Shown piece after piece: positions 1 to 9,262 of a DNA stretch of 64,000 nt. This DNA is from Methanoculleus taiwanensis (lineage in GTDB: Archaea > Halobacteriota > Methanomicrobia > Methanomicrobiales > Methanoculleaceae): positions 735,984 through 799,983 of the forward strand of contig NZ_LHQS01000002.1 in the NCBI RefSeq assembly GCF_004102725.1. The letters are read 5' to 3'. A program made the position numbers and the translations under genes. Under the pieces are notes generated by a model that saw nothing but the letters and a program-made list of their open reading frames with translations, ran no database searches and was not told the DNA's origin. Numbering within the stretch: position 1 is the first letter of the stretch; each line of letters starts with the position of its first letter.

Positions 1-141
1 GCCCGCGATCCGGGATTACGTGGGTTTGCTCTAGCCCGAAGCGGTCTTCTTCAAATACCGGGCGCGTACGGAAAGCCCCTCGCAAAGGCGGTTCGACCGA
101 TCGTGCTGGTTCGCTGCTTTTGAGCGGCAGGGAAAAAGAGA
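1..141. other. Non-coding stretch at window edge
   Basis: I see no credible coding frame here on either strand. It lies downstream of the minus-strand fructose-1,6-bisphosphatase gene and probably holds its 3-prime untranslated region. Confidence 0.5.
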
Positions 142-1239
142 TTATTCGGGGAGGGGTTCCCATCTGTCTTTCAGCTGCTTCTCGACGCCGGGGAGGGTCG
201 TGTACTCCATCTCGTCGAGCGAGAGGCGGTGGGGCTCGAAGGGTCCGTGGTTCCGCATCAGATCGGATATCTCGCAGCACTTGTCGCGGACGCGGTCGAA
301 GGCGGGGTCGTCGAACATATCGGCGGGCCCGATGAGCTTGCAGTCGGAGACCTGGAATCCGAGACAGATGACCCGGGGCGGACCGTCGAACTGGGTACAG
401 TTGGCGTCACAGACACCGACCGGCATGAACGGGCCGTGGTGCGAGCCGCGCATCCAGCCTGCGACCAGGATCGGCGTCCGGAACGGGTCGATGACCTCGC
501 CGACTGACGGGAATCCGCTCTGTGCGCGGACAACCATCACGGGGTCGTCCTTGCCGACGTAGCGTCCTGCCATCATGTTGAGGCGCTGGGTGCTCGTCGA
601 TGCGGCAATCTCGCCGCTCTTCTTGGAGACGCCCTTGATCACGTACCGGGACGGTGCGCCGATGTAGGCGAGCAGGCTGTACGTGTCCTCGGGCGTGTTG
701 AAGTAGATCCTGCGCTTCGCGATGACATCGTGAACCTCGAAGACGAACCCTTCGTGCATGGACGGGTCGATGACGAGGCCGGACGTGTTGAAGGGGTCGG
801 CAAACATCTTGTAGAGGAAGAAGTTCCATGCGCCGGGTTCGGTCTTGTCCGCCATGAAGACGAGGATAGGATCGCTGCCGCGCTCTTCAAACTCCATCTC
901 AGCAACACCGGGCCCCATGCCCTTGACGTTGCCGCTGAACGCGTCGCCGAGGAGGTCCTGCCCTGCACCGTAGAGTTTCATCTCCTTTGCAATCTTGGCG
1001 CACTCCATGAAGACGTTCCAGGCGAGTTCGTGGATCTCGGCGTTGTCTTCACCCTTCGTGTGGGTCATGATAAGCTCGAGATCGTCCCCGCAGTGGGTGA
1101 CAAAAGAGTCGGTTATAACCGTGCCTTCGGCTTCTTTCAGCATCTGGGCTGCTTTTTCAAGAAGCTTCGGGTGCGTGCGGGAGTGCCCGGGGAAACTCCC
1201 GACATCTGCTTTAATTACTGAGACGGTAGTCTTTGCCAT
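142..1239 (-). CDS. fbp: Fructose-1,6-bisphosphate aldolase/phosphatase (archaeal type V)
   Basis: Bifunctional gluconeogenic enzyme that condenses triose phosphates and removes the 1-phosphate to give fructose 6-phosphate, in the cytosol. The 365-residue length is normal for the family. The N-terminal KADVGS (about 10-15) supplies metal ligands, and GRYVGKDD (about 225-232) carries the Tyr/Lys pair known in this family for Schiff-base aldolase chemistry (Lys near 230). The FMADKTEPGAWN segment near 128-140 is also typical. The ATG at 1239 is preceded by GGTGATT, an archaeal ribosome binding site, with a TATA-like ACATATAGG near 1290-1300. It is transcribed alone, away from the Hsp20 gene. 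Identification is firm. Confidence 0.95.
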   Translation of the reverse strand: MAKTTVSVIKADVGSFPGHSRTHPKLLEKAAQMLKEAEGTVITDSFVTHCGDDLELIMTHTKGEDNAEIHELAWNVFMECAKIAKEMKLYGAGQDLLGDAFSGNVKGMGPGVAEMEFEERGSDPILVFMADKTEPGAWNFFLYKMFADPFNTSGLVIDPSMHEGFVFEVHDVIAKRRIYFNTPEDTYSLLAYIGAPSRYVIKGVSKKSGEIAASTSTQRLNMMAGRYVGKDDPVMVVRAQSGFPSVGEVIDPFRTPILVAGWMRGSHHGPFMPVGVCDANCTQFDGPPRVICLGFQVSDCKLIGPADMFDDPAFDRVRDKCCEISDLMRNHGPFEPHRLSLDEMEYTTLPGVEKQLKDRWEPLPE

Positions 1240-1343
1240 AGAATCACCAATAGTACCATAGGCCTAGCCCTTATGGGTAATAGGCTTTGCCCTATATGTA
1301 CATACGCTGAAAGTGAAAAAATGTTGTTGAGTGAGTTTCCTGG

Positions 1344-1808
1344 TCACTCGATTTTGATTGCTTTGCCGCGGTTGAATTTGACTTCGAGAACACCGTTTTT
1401 ATAGGACGACTGCATCGAGTCTGCGTCCACGGAAGGAAGGTCGACGCTCGTCAGCTGGTTGCCGCCGGCGATGACCGTAAGGGTACTGCCGATGAGTGAC
1501 AGATGAATGCCATCTTTCTCTGCACCCGGCAGATCGATAGCCACCGTCACCTCATCGTCGGTCATGTAGACCTCGGCGATCGGCTCGATGGAACCCTCCG
1601 ACGAGGGCTGCTCGGTCGGGGTTGCGGCAGCGGCTGCTCCGCTCTCGACGGTCTCGGCCTCCTTTGCGGAGACGGCGTCGGATATGATGATCTTGAAGCC
1701 GTATGCGAAGGGCTTGTTCATGTCCTCCTGATCTTTCATACCCTGTTCCATGAGGCGTTTCATCAGTTCGTTGAGCTGCTGGAAGATGTCTGCTGGGCTG
1801 TCACTCAT
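1344..1808 (-). CDS. Small heat shock protein, Hsp20/alpha-crystallin family
   Basis: ATP-independent holdase-type chaperone. The first 75 residues are Met/Glu/Ala/Ser-rich and low complexity. Residues about 80-154 form an alpha-crystallin-like beta domain, with the VAIDLPGAEKDGI signature, and the chain ends in a divergent GVLEVKFNRGKAIKIE stretch. The ATG at 1808 was chosen because AGTGAT lies about 6 bases upstream; in-frame GTG (1817) and ATG (1814) alternatives exist. It sits just downstream of, and on the same strand as, the Cdc48 gene, so both belong to protein quality control. The domain is divergent and the C-terminal IXI motif is only partly matched (IKIE). Confidence 0.8.
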   Translation of the reverse strand: MSDSPADIFQQLNELMKRLMEQGMKDQEDMNKPFAYGFKIIISDAVSAKEAETVESGAAAAATPTEQPSSEGSIEPIAEVYMTDDEVTVAIDLPGAEKDGIHLSLIGSTLTVIAGGNQLTSVDLPSVDADSMQSSYKNGVLEVKFNRGKAIKIE

Positions 1809-1920
1809 GTGCATCACTGTCGTTGTCTGGTTGTCGCTGATGGTGGTGGGGCGGTATCTGCCCCTGCCGCCATGTGGAATCCGCCCTTCTCCGGCACTCC
1901 GGAGATGCGGGGTCTTTCCG

Positions 1921-4338
1921 TCAGTACGCCACTCCTGCCTGGGGCAGGGGGCGCTCGATCTTCGCTTTCAGTTCCTGGATGAGGCGCTTGATCTCGCTGA
2001 AATCCTTCTTTCTCTTGTAGACCTCGCTTCGGAGAGCCTTGTTGAGCTTCCTGATTTCAGCTTCGTCTCTGCCGCCCTCCCGCATCTCGGCACGCCTGAT
2101 CGTCGAGACAGCATCTTCGAGCGTCGCACGCTGCTCCTGGTTGTAAATGATCTCCCAGGAGTGGCGTTCGTGCTCTTCGAGCTTGTCCATGTCGAGCGTC
2201 CCTTTCACGCGGGAGAGAGCCTCTTCGAAGTCCCCGCGGGTGATCTGGATGTTGCGGGCGGCGTTGCGCCGCTCATCCTCGGTCTTCTCTGCCATCGTCA
2301 CGATGAACTTGCGCATGGCCGCGACCTTTGCCTCGCGGACTATCGCCTCGATATCGGCGCCGACGTAACCCTCGGTCCGATCCACCAGCTCATCGATGTT
2401 GATGTCCTTCGCAAGGATCTCCTGATCCCGGAGGTACACTTCGAAGATCTTCTTTCTGCCATCCCGGTCAGGCGGTGGAACGTAGATGATCCTGTCCAAT
2501 CTGCCGGGGCGCAGCAGCGCCTCGTCCAACATGTCCGGGCGGTTGGTAGCGCCGAGTACCATGACATTGTTGAGCTCCTCGAGGCCGTCGAGCTCTGTCA
2601 AGATCTGGCTTACCACACTCTCAGTTACGTGGGATGATCCTATATAAGTACCGCGTTTCGGTATGAGCGCGTCTATCTCGTCAAAGAAGATAATTGACGG
2701 CGCTGCCTGCCTCGCTTTCCGAAATACTTCGCGTACGCCTTTTTCAGATTCACCCACCCATTTTGAGAGCAATTCTGGGCCTTTTATGGAGATGAAATTG
2801 CTTTCGCTCTCGTTTGCGACCGCTTTTGCAAGCAGTGTCTTACCCGTACCGGGAGGGCCGAAGAGCAGGATCCCGCGGGGGGGCGCAGTCGAGAGCTGGG
2901 CAAATACCTCCGGATACTTGAGCGGCCACTCGACAGCCTCCGTAAGCTCGCTCTTTACCTCTTCGAGGCCGCCGACGTCCTCCCATGAGACATCGGGTAT
3001 CTCTACGAGCACCTCACGCATCGCGCTCGGCTCGACATGCTTCATCGCTTCGATGAAGTCATCGTTGTTCACCCGGAGGTCCTCGATCACCTCGGCCGGG
3101 ATCTCCTCTTCGAGATTGATCTTCGGTATGATCTCGCGGAGTGCGTGCATCGCTGCCTCCTTCGCGAGCAGCGAGATATCCGCACCGACGAACCCGTGCG
3201 TCGAGCGGGCGTACTCCTCGATGTTCACGTCCTCGCCGAGCGGCATGCCCCGGGTATGGACGTGGAAGATCTCGAGTCGTCCTTTCGTATCAGGAATCCC
3301 GACCTCGATCTCGCGGTCGAACCTGCCGCCGCGCCGGAGTGCCGGGTCGAGAACGTCGGGGATGTTCGTCGCGGCGATGACCACGACCTGGCCGCGGGCC
3401 TTAAGGCCGTCCATCAGCGAGAGGAGCTGGGCAACCACGCGCCGCTCCACCTCGCCCTTCGTCTCCTCGCGCTTCGGCGCGATCGAGTCGATCTCGTCGA
3501 TGAAGATGATCGCGGGGGCGTTCTCCTGCGCCTCCTCGAAGACCTCGCGGAGCCGCTCTTCGGACTCGCCGTAGTACTTGCTCATGATCTCAGGACCCGA
3601 GAGCGTGACGAAGTGGGCGTCGACCTCGTTTGCGACCGCTTTGGCGATCAGCGTTTTTCCGGTGCCGGGCGGGCCGTAGAGCAGCACGCCCTTCGGCGGT
3701 TCGATGCCGAGCCGCTCGAAGAGCTCGGGGTGGCGCAGCGGCAGCTCGATCATCTCGCGGACGAGTTCGAGCTCGCGCCCAAGGCCGCCGATATCCTCGT
3801 AGTGAACCCCGGTTGTTTCTTTGCCTTTCTTCGGTTCGTACGGGGTCTCTTTGAGTTCGATCTCCGTACTGTCGGTGACGATGACGATCCCCTTCGGGGC
3901 GACCTTTGCGATGACGAACGTTAAGGCGTTGCCGAGGATGTTGACCCTGATAGCCTGCCCTTCGGCAACCGGCCTCCCGCGGAGGAGCCGCCCGAGGTAC
4001 TGCTCTCCCCCGACGAGGCGGATGGCCTGGGTCGGCTGAATGGTGATCTTCTTTGCATATCCCGCTTCGGACTTCCTGATCCTGACCTTGTCGTCAATGC
4101 CCGCCTGGACATTGCCCCTGGTGCTGCCGTCTATCCGCAGGATTGCCTTGCCGGTATCCTGGGGGAATCCCGGCCAGACGAGTGTCGCCGCTTTTGCCCG
4201 ACCCTCGATCTCGATCACATCGCCGCTGACAAGATTGAGGGTCTTCATCATGTCGATACTTAAACGGGCAATACCGCGGCCGGCGTCTTCGTGAGCAGCC
4301 TCTTTTACGGTAACCTCAACATAACTGGTATCTGCCAT
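1921..4338 (-). CDS. AAA+ ATPase Cdc48/VAT (p97-like unfoldase)
   Basis: Hexameric unfoldase that extracts and unfolds substrates for proteasomal degradation. The 805 residues match the family. An N domain (about 1-175; double-psi barrel plus beta-clam) precedes two AAA modules: D1 with Walker A GPPGTGKT at 222-229 and Walker B IIFIDEID at 277-284, and D2 with Walker A at 494-501 and Walker B IIFFDEID. Arginine fingers in RRGGRFD and RPGRLD are present. The C-terminus (about 700-805) is helical and charged. The ATG at 4338 follows a strong GAGGAGGT ribosome binding site. A TATA box (4383-4390) and an inverted repeat at the likely transcription start suggest regulated expression. Confidence 0.96.
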   Translation of the reverse strand: MADTSYVEVTVKEAAHEDAGRGIARLSIDMMKTLNLVSGDVIEIEGRAKAATLVWPGFPQDTGKAILRIDGSTRGNVQAGIDDKVRIRKSEAGYAKKITIQPTQAIRLVGGEQYLGRLLRGRPVAEGQAIRVNILGNALTFVIAKVAPKGIVIVTDSTEIELKETPYEPKKGKETTGVHYEDIGGLGRELELVREMIELPLRHPELFERLGIEPPKGVLLYGPPGTGKTLIAKAVANEVDAHFVTLSGPEIMSKYYGESEERLREVFEEAQENAPAIIFIDEIDSIAPKREETKGEVERRVVAQLLSLMDGLKARGQVVVIAATNIPDVLDPALRRGGRFDREIEVGIPDTKGRLEIFHVHTRGMPLGEDVNIEEYARSTHGFVGADISLLAKEAAMHALREIIPKINLEEEIPAEVIEDLRVNNDDFIEAMKHVEPSAMREVLVEIPDVSWEDVGGLEEVKSELTEAVEWPLKYPEVFAQLSTAPPRGILLFGPPGTGKTLLAKAVANESESNFISIKGPELLSKWVGESEKGVREVFRKARQAAPSIIFFDEIDALIPKRGTYIGSSHVTESVVSQILTELDGLEELNNVMVLGATNRPDMLDEALLRPGRLDRIIYVPPPDRDGRKKIFEVYLRDQEILAKDINIDELVDRTEGYVGADIEAIVREAKVAAMRKFIVTMAEKTEDERRNAARNIQITRGDFEEALSRVKGTLDMDKLEEHERHSWEIIYNQEQRATLEDAVSTIRRAEMREGGRDEAEIRKLNKALRSEVYKRKKDFSEIKRLIQELKAKIERPLPQAGVAY

Positions 4339-4353
4339 ATGACTGACCTCCTC

Positions 4354-4369
4354 ATGGTATGTTTACCAT
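4354..4369. promoter_or_regulatory. Inverted repeat at the cdc48 transcription start
   Basis: ATGGTA and TACCAT flank a 4-base spacer. The site lies between the TATA box and the start codon and overlaps the position expected for transcription initiation (about 26 bases from the TATA centre). That is where an archaeal repressor would block transcription. The regulator is unknown. Confidence 0.5.
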
Positions 4370-4382
4370 AAGTAAATCGTCA

Positions 4383-4390
4383 TTATATAA
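4383..4390 (-). promoter_or_regulatory. TATA box of the cdc48-like gene
   Basis: TTATATAA is centred about 49 bases upstream of the start codon, which predicts a leader of about 20-25 bases containing the GAGGAGGT ribosome binding site. Confidence 0.6.
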
Positions 4391-4412
4391 AAATGTATCT
4401 GTAGTGTGAGTA

Positions 4413-4976
4413 TTACTGGCAGGTGATGATAGCCTTTTCCGTGACGATAAAATCCATAGCAACATCATCCGGCTCGGACGGAAGGCGTTCTACCTCCTGG
4501 CAGGAGTATGCTATCCCGATCCTGACCGGCTGGGAACAGCGTTCGAGGAACCGATCGTAGTACCCGGCACCGTACCCGAGACGGTTTCCCTGCCGGTCGA
4601 AGGCGAGCATCGGGATGACGATGACCTCGATCTCCGCCGGATCCGCGGGTATCTCGCTTCCCAGGGGCTCGGGGACGCCGAACGTGCCGGGGACGAGCAC
4701 CGAGAGGTCATCTATATATGAGAGCCGGAGACTGCAGGTCGCCCGCTCGATGATCGGAACGACGATGCGTTTTCCTCCGGCGAGGAGGCCGGCGATCAGA
4801 TCGCGGGTCTCGACCTCGGGCTCTTTTGCGGCGTAGACCATGATCGTCGTATAGCGATCGAGGAGGGGGGTCACGTTCTCCCGGATGGCGTTGCTCATCC
4901 GGGTGACGGCATCGCCTGAGAGGTCCGACCGCACGGCCTTTGCGTCTTCGCGGATCTGTTGTTTCGTCCGGTTCAT
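4413..4976 (-). CDS. 5-formyltetrahydrofolate cyclo-ligase family protein
   Basis: The family converts 5-formyl-THF to 5,10-methenyl-THF with ATP. At 187 residues the length is typical. Visible hallmarks are the N-terminal basic helix ([15 protein letters not shown]), the [10 protein letters not shown] segment, [26 protein letters not shown] (the conserved GxGxGYYDR nucleotide loop) and [14 protein letters not shown]. Methanogens use tetrahydromethanopterin, so the true substrate could be a pterin other than folate. Family assignment is firm; substrate is inference. Confidence 0.9.
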   Translation of the reverse strand: [187 protein letters not shown]

Positions 4977-5033
4977 TTCTATCAGGATCTCGACCGGAAT
5001 GCTCTTAAGGTTTGCACAGCGGCGGTGCAGGGT

Positions 5034-5441
5034 TCACCGTTCCTTCGTCCCGCAGGCTTCGCGAAATTCCCGCAGCGCCACTGCGAGGATCTTTGTTTTG
5101 CCGATGAGGCCGGCTATCTGAAGGGTGTCGAGGATCTCGTCCCGGGTGGCACCCGCACGCAGGGCTGCGCGGATATGCACGTGCAGACATTTGTCGGCGC
5201 CTGCACCGGCCGCCGCGGCGATTGCAATGAGCTCTGCGGTTCTGGCGTCCAGGCTTTCCGGGCGGGCGGTTTTGTAGTCGGCCAGGGCAGAGAGGACGAA
5301 CGTTTCGGGACGCTCCTGCAGGATAGGGAAGATAAACGGCACCGTTCCGAGCATCTCTTCGGTGTCGGCAACGAGATCGTCACCGATCTCCTCCGAGTGG
5401 CTGAGAAAGGCATCGAGTATGCGGGTATTTTCCGGTTTCAT
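5034..5441 (-). CDS. Carboxymuconolactone decarboxylase (AhpD-like) family protein
   Basis: A 135-residue all-helical protein with the conserved core LDARTAELIAIAAAAGAGADKCLHVHIRAALRAGA. In AhpD-type peroxidase relatives the motif is CxxC; here there is a single Cys near residue 85 followed by HVHI, so a thiol-disulfide AhpD reaction is unlikely. The ATG at 5441 was preferred because any longer start would overlap the end of thiC. It is probably co-transcribed with thiC upstream. Function is unknown beyond the fold. Confidence 0.85.
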   Translation of the reverse strand: MKPENTRILDAFLSHSEEIGDDLVADTEEMLGTVPFIFPILQERPETFVLSALADYKTARPESLDARTAELIAIAAAAGAGADKCLHVHIRAALRAGATRDEILDTLQIAGLIGKTKILAVALREFREACGTKER

Positions 5442-5550
5442 TCTATCGGTATGCAGTATCACGCTCTCCGGATGAAAACGTGCCGGTCTGATCGAAATGG
5501 GGCAACTGCGCCGTGTGAGCCCCTGAAAAAAGAGTATCGTTCGGTAGATC

Positions 5551-6825
5551 TCAGAAGGAGAAGTGCCGGGATACGATCTTGAGTGCGCAGTAGTCGCCGC
5601 ACATCGTGCACGCATCGGTATCGGCGGGCGAGCGCTCGTCGCGGATGGCACGGGCGCGCTCAGGGTTGATGGCGACGGCATACTGGCGTTCCCAGTCGAG
5701 GTCGCGGCGTGCGTGTCCCATCTCGAGGTCGGCGTCGCGCTTCTTGAGCTTGATCATGTCGCCGACGTGGGCGGCGATACGCGAGCTGATGACACCCTCG
5801 TAGACCTCTTCTGCGGTCGGGAGCGCGAGGTGCTCGGCGGGAGTGACATAGCAGATGAAGTCGGCGCCGTGCGACGAGGAGATCGCGGCGCCGATGGCGG
5901 CGACGCGGTCGTCGTAGCCGGGGGCGATGTCGGTGACGAGCGGGCCGAGCATGTAGAACGGTTTCCGGTTCGTGACTCTCTTCTGGAGGACGACGTTCGT
6001 CTCGATCTCGTCGAGCGGGATGTGTCCGGGCCCCTCGACGATCGTCTGCACGCCGAAGTTGTGCGCCTTGTCCGCGAGTTCCGCGTTGATGAGGAGCTCC
6101 TGAACCTGGGCGCGGTCGGTCGCGTCGTGGACGGCGCCGGCACGCATCCCGTTCCCGAAGGAGAGCGTCACCTCATGCTCTTTCAGGATCTCGAGGAGGT
6201 AGTCGAACTCGGAGTAGAGGGGGTTTTCCTTCTCGTTGTGCAGCATCCACGCGGTCATGAATGCCCCGCCCCGGGAGACGAGGCCGCCGTGGCGCCCCTG
6301 GTTCTGGAGGCGTTTCATCGTCTCATAGTTGATGCCGGTGTGGATCGCCATGAAGTTCGTGCCGAGCTTCGCCTGCTCCTCGGTCGCCTTGAAGATGGCG
6401 TCCTCCTCCATGTGGATGACAGCACCGAACTTCCGTGCGGCCTCGATGAACGCCTGGTAGAGCGGCACGGATCCGACGGAGAGGTTCGTGGCCTCGACGA
6501 CCCGGCGCCGGATCTCGAGGAAGTCGCCGCCTGTCGAGAGCTCCATTAAGGAGTCGGCACCGGCGAGCTCCGCCTGCCGCGCCTTCTCGACCTCCATATC
6601 GATATCGATGATATCCGAGGAGGTTCCGATGCTCGCGTTGACCTTGGTGCGCAGCCCCTCGCCGATACCGCAGAGCTTGACGTCGCGGTAGGGAGAGACC
6701 GGGATGACCACATGCCCTCCGGCGATAGCGCGCCTGATGTAATCTTCGGAGACGCCCTCCTGCCGGGCGACGATCTTCATCTCTTCGGTAATGATGCCCT
6801 TCTTTGCATCCTCTATGAGACCCAT
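5551..6825 (-). CDS. thiC: Phosphomethylpyrimidine synthase ThiC
   Basis: Radical SAM-type rearrangement of 5-aminoimidazole ribotide to HMP phosphate for thiamine biosynthesis. The 424-residue form is the short archaeal/bacterial type. Visible are [14 protein letters not shown], the [16 protein letters not shown] segment, [14 protein letters not shown] and the [17 protein letters not shown] active-site stretch. The C-terminal cluster motif reads CTMCGDYC. Its spacing, CX2CX3C, is one residue shorter than the CX2CX4C of long bacterial ThiC. The gene is divergent from the radical SAM activase gene; the intergenic region is short and shows no TPP riboswitch that I can recognise. Confidence 0.96.
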   Translation of the reverse strand: MGLIEDAKKGIITEEMKIVARQEGVSEDYIRRAIAGGHVVIPVSPYRDVKLCGIGEGLRTKVNASIGTSSDIIDIDMEVEKARQAELAGADSLMELSTGGDFLEIRRRVVEATNLSVGSVPLYQAFIEAARKFGAVIHMEEDAIFKATEEQAKLGTNFMAIHTGINYETMKRLQNQGRHGGLVSRGGAFMTAWMLHNEKENPLYSEFDYLLEILKEHEVTLSFGNGMRAGAVHDATDRAQVQELLINAELADKAHNFGVQTIVEGPGHIPLDEIETNVVLQKRVTNRKPFYMLGPLVTDIAPGYDDRVAAIGAAISSSHGADFICYVTPAEHLALPTAEEVYEGVISSRIAAHVGDMIKLKKRDADLEMGHARRDLDWERQYAVAINPERARAIRDERSPADTDACTMCGDYCALKIVSRHFSF

Positions 6826-6903
6826 ACCAGTATCGTTGGAAGAAAGAGTAATTAAAGGCTCTTTTTTGGGAATCGGGAGGAAATTGTGCTTGTTCTCTTC
6901 GCA

Positions 6904-6917
6904 AGTAAATTTGTTTA
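6904..6917. promoter_or_regulatory. Palindrome between thiC and the radical SAM gene
   Basis: GTAAA and TTTAC flank a 4-base spacer within the AT-rich divergent promoter region. It could be an operator or part of promoter elements; no regulator is implied by the neighbours. Confidence 0.3.
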
Positions 6918-6939
6918 CCCTTAATCAGGTAAAGTTGCA

Positions 6940-7710
6940 TTGCACATATGGGAACGTATTCAAGAAAACCAAGCCAATTATGCTGTTATGAGGGAAGATG
7001 GTGTGAAGGTGAATTTCGGAGGCTTTGTCCCGATCAGCACCGTCGACTGGCGTGGAAGAGCCGTCTGCACGGTATTCTTCAGGGGGTGCCCCGCGGACTG
7101 CTACTACTGCCACAACCGCCCTATCCGGAACGGTGAGGACTGGCGGAATCTGGATGAGATCGTCGCACTGATCCGCGATTCCCGCCTCCTCATAAGCGGC
7201 GTGGTCTTCTCCGGCGGCGAGGCGACGATGCAGCGGAAGGCTCTCGTCCGTCTTGCCGAAGAGTGCCGAACGCTCGGGCTCCTCGTAGGGCTGCACACGA
7301 ACGGCGTCTACCCGAAGACGCTCGCCGAGCTCCTCGACCGGCACCTCGTGGATATGATTGCGCTCGACATCAAGACCCGCTTCGAACGCTACGACGAGCT
7401 CCTTGGCATTCCCGCCACGGAGCAGGTGAAGCAGTCGCTCGCCCTCTGCAAGGAAGCCTATCTGCGAGGTGATCTCGGATCCTTTGAGGTTGTGGTGACC
7501 CTTTTCCCCGGATGGGAGGACGATGTCCGGCATATCGCCCCGCACGCGGAGGGGCTGCCCCTCGTGCTCCAGCAGGGCGTCTTCGGCACTGCATCTCCGC
7601 TGACCCGGAGCGATCTCGCATCGATCGCAGCCCCGCTCCGCCGGCAGGTGAGGATCCGCACCCGTGAAGAGGGGGAAGTGGCGTTTGGATCCGACCCGCA
7701 GGACGGGTGA
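6940..7710 (+). CDS. Radical SAM protein, anaerobic NTP reductase activase-like (NrdG2 type)
   Basis: The 4Fe-4S/SAM motif CX3CX2C is present as CPADCYYC (about residues 49-56), followed by the GG motif in VFSGGEATMQ (about 91-100) and LALDIKTRFERYDELLG, typical of activases that put a glycyl radical on a partner. No reductase lies in the window, so the target protein is inferred only from family. The TTG start at 6940 is supported by AGGT about 9 bases upstream; an in-frame ATG at 6988 lacks a ribosome binding site. It faces away from thiC. Confidence 0.85.
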   Translation: MHIWERIQENQANYAVMREDGVKVNFGGFVPISTVDWRGRAVCTVFFRGCPADCYYCHNRPIRNGEDWRNLDEIVALIRDSRLLISGVVFSGGEATMQRKALVRLAEECRTLGLLVGLHTNGVYPKTLAELLDRHLVDMIALDIKTRFERYDELLGIPATEQVKQSLALCKEAYLRGDLGSFEVVVTLFPGWEDDVRHIAPHAEGLPLVLQQGVFGTASPLTRSDLASIAAPLRRQVRIRTREEGEVAFGSDPQDG

Positions 7711-7808
7711 GCCTGCCGTTGGGTTCTTCGTGAGCGGATGTTGCGGATCCGCTTCTCCGGTCGTTAAGCATAATATACTCCGGAACGCACCTTACTGAAC
7801 GGAACCGT

Positions 7809-7836
7809 TGAACGCCCCGCCTGCAGGCGGCGTTCA
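7809..7836. other. Strong hairpin in the 7.71-7.94 kb intergenic region
   Basis: A perfect 14-base palindrome CCGCCTGCAGGCGG (7817-7830) is nested in an outer TGAACG/CGTTCA stem. A TATA-like CATAATATAC lies about 35 bases upstream at 7769-7778. There is no T-run, so a plain terminator is not obvious; a small structured RNA is possible. The remainder of the gap shows no gene. Confidence 0.35.
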
Positions 7837-7943
7837 CGCTGCACACGAGCCGGAATTACCCCTCCGGCCGATAGCCGATACTATATGCCGGTCTTTGGGA
7901 GATGCGGAAATTTTTTGAATGGAGTAGAGGGAGACTTGCGTTA

Positions 7944-8492
7944 ATGAGGGTCATAGGTGTTGTAGGACTGCCGGGGAGCGGGAAAGGGGAGGTCTCCCGG
8001 ATCGCCCGGGAGAATGGTATTCCCGTCGTGGTGATGGGTGACGCCATACGGAGGCGCGTTACGGAGGCGGGCATGCCTCCGACCGATAAAAACCTCGGCG
8101 AGATGTCACGGCATCTCCGCGAAGAGATGGGGATGGACGCTATCGCCCGGCTCAGCATACCGGCGATCGAGAGCCAGACCTCATCCGTCGTGCTGGTGGA
8201 CGGTATCAGGGGAGACTACGAGGTCGAGACGTTCAAACGACGGTTCCCCGAGTTTCTGCTGATCGGCATCCGCGCATCCTTTGAGACACGTCTCGCCCGC
8301 CTCGCCCGGAGAGGCCGGTCGGACGATATGCCCGCCGCGGAGGATCTCCGCTGCCGGGACGAGCGGGAACTCGGGTGGGGACTCGGCCGGGCGCTCGAAC
8401 AGGCCGACACCGTCATCGAGAACGACGGAACGGTGGAGGATCTCGCGGTGCAGGTACGCGAACTCCTCAGGCAGGCAGGGGATCGGCCATGA
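7944..8492 (+). CDS. UPF0200 family P-loop kinase-like protein
   Basis: A 182-residue archaeal P-loop protein. MRVIGVVGLPGSGKGEVS has Walker A GLPGSGKG at residues 8-15, followed by VVMGDAIRRR, a nucleoside/CoA-kinase-like lid region and VLVDGIRGDYEVE. Related families are dephospho-CoA kinases and nucleotide kinases; the substrate of UPF0200 is not settled. The ATG at 7944 has GGAGA about 10 bases upstream. Its TGA overlaps the ATG of the next gene (ATGA), showing translational coupling. Confidence 0.85.
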   Translation: MRVIGVVGLPGSGKGEVSRIARENGIPVVVMGDAIRRRVTEAGMPPTDKNLGEMSRHLREEMGMDAIARLSIPAIESQTSSVVLVDGIRGDYEVETFKRRFPEFLLIGIRASFETRLARLARRGRSDDMPAAEDLRCRDERELGWGLGRALEQADTVIENDGTVEDLAVQVRELLRQAGDRP

Positions 8493-9262
8493 CCTTAAAA
8501 CCCTACTTCTCTTCGTCATCGAAGGTCTGGGAGCCCCGGAGCTGGATCTACGGGATCGAGGAGGCCGGGTATGCCGGCTGGGAGATCGTCGCGGACGGCA
8601 GGTACCGGTTCGATACTCCCGGGATGTTCCAGGAGATCCGGGAGGAACTCTCGAGCACCAACCTTGCCGCGTCGGTGCACGCACCCTACAGCGACCTGAA
8701 CCTCGCCTCGGTGAACTACCCGATCTGGCGGGAGTCGGTCCGGCAGATCTGCGCCTGTATCGAGCATGCGGCGGAACTGACCGACCGGGTGACCGTTCAC
8801 CCCGGTTTCGTCTCGCCCGTCGGAAAACTGGTGCCCGAGAAGATGTGGGAGATGCAGAAGAACGCCCTCGTCGAGATCGGGCGCTACGCCGCCGACCGGG
8901 GTGTCCTCGCGTGCCTTGAGAATATGATCAGCATCAGGGAGTTCTTCTGCCGGTACCCGGAGGAGATTCTCGGCATGACCGAAGATATAGAGGGTATCGG
9001 CGTCACCTTCGACGTGGGGCACGCGAACACGAACGGCGTCGTCGGATCGTTCCTCCCCTACCTGCACCGGATCAACCACGTCCACGTCCACGACAACCAC
9101 GGCAAACAGGACGAACACCTGGCGCTCGGCGACGGGACGGTCGACTGGGAGAGCGTCGGGAGGGCCATCGCCGCCGACTACTCAGGGATAGTCGTCGTCG
9201 AGGGGCGGAACCTCGACGAAGCGAAACGGAGTCTTGCAGCATTCGGGAAGTGGTTCGTATAG
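8489..9262 (+). CDS. Sugar phosphate isomerase/epimerase-like TIM-barrel protein
   Basis: A 257-residue protein of the AP endonuclease 2/xylose isomerase-like TIM-barrel superfamily. Metal-binding segments expected of the fold are visible: SVHAPYSDLNLAS, VTVHPGF, CLENM, GVTFDVGHANTNG, INHVHVHDNHGKQDEHLALGDG and VVVEGRN at the C-terminus. The start codon overlaps the UPF0200 stop, and the stop overlaps the GTG start of RNase Z, so the three genes form a tightly coupled operon. Substrate is unknown. Confidence 0.85.
   Translation: MTLKPYFSSSSKVWEPRSWIYGIEEAGYAGWEIVADGRYRFDTPGMFQEIREELSSTNLAASVHAPYSDLNLASVNYPIWRESVRQICACIEHAAELTDRVTVHPGFVSPVGKLVPEKMWEMQKNALVEIGRYAADRGVLACLENMISIREFFCRYPEEILGMTEDIEGIGVTFDVGHANTNGVVGSFLPYLHRINHVHVHDNHGKQDEHLALGDGTVDWESVGRAIAADYSGIVVVEGRNLDEAKRSLAAFGKWFV

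Noticed and set aside
6826-6939. TPP riboswitch upstream of thiC
   Set aside because: The gap to the divergent gene is short and I do not see the conserved CTGAGA core or the expected stems.
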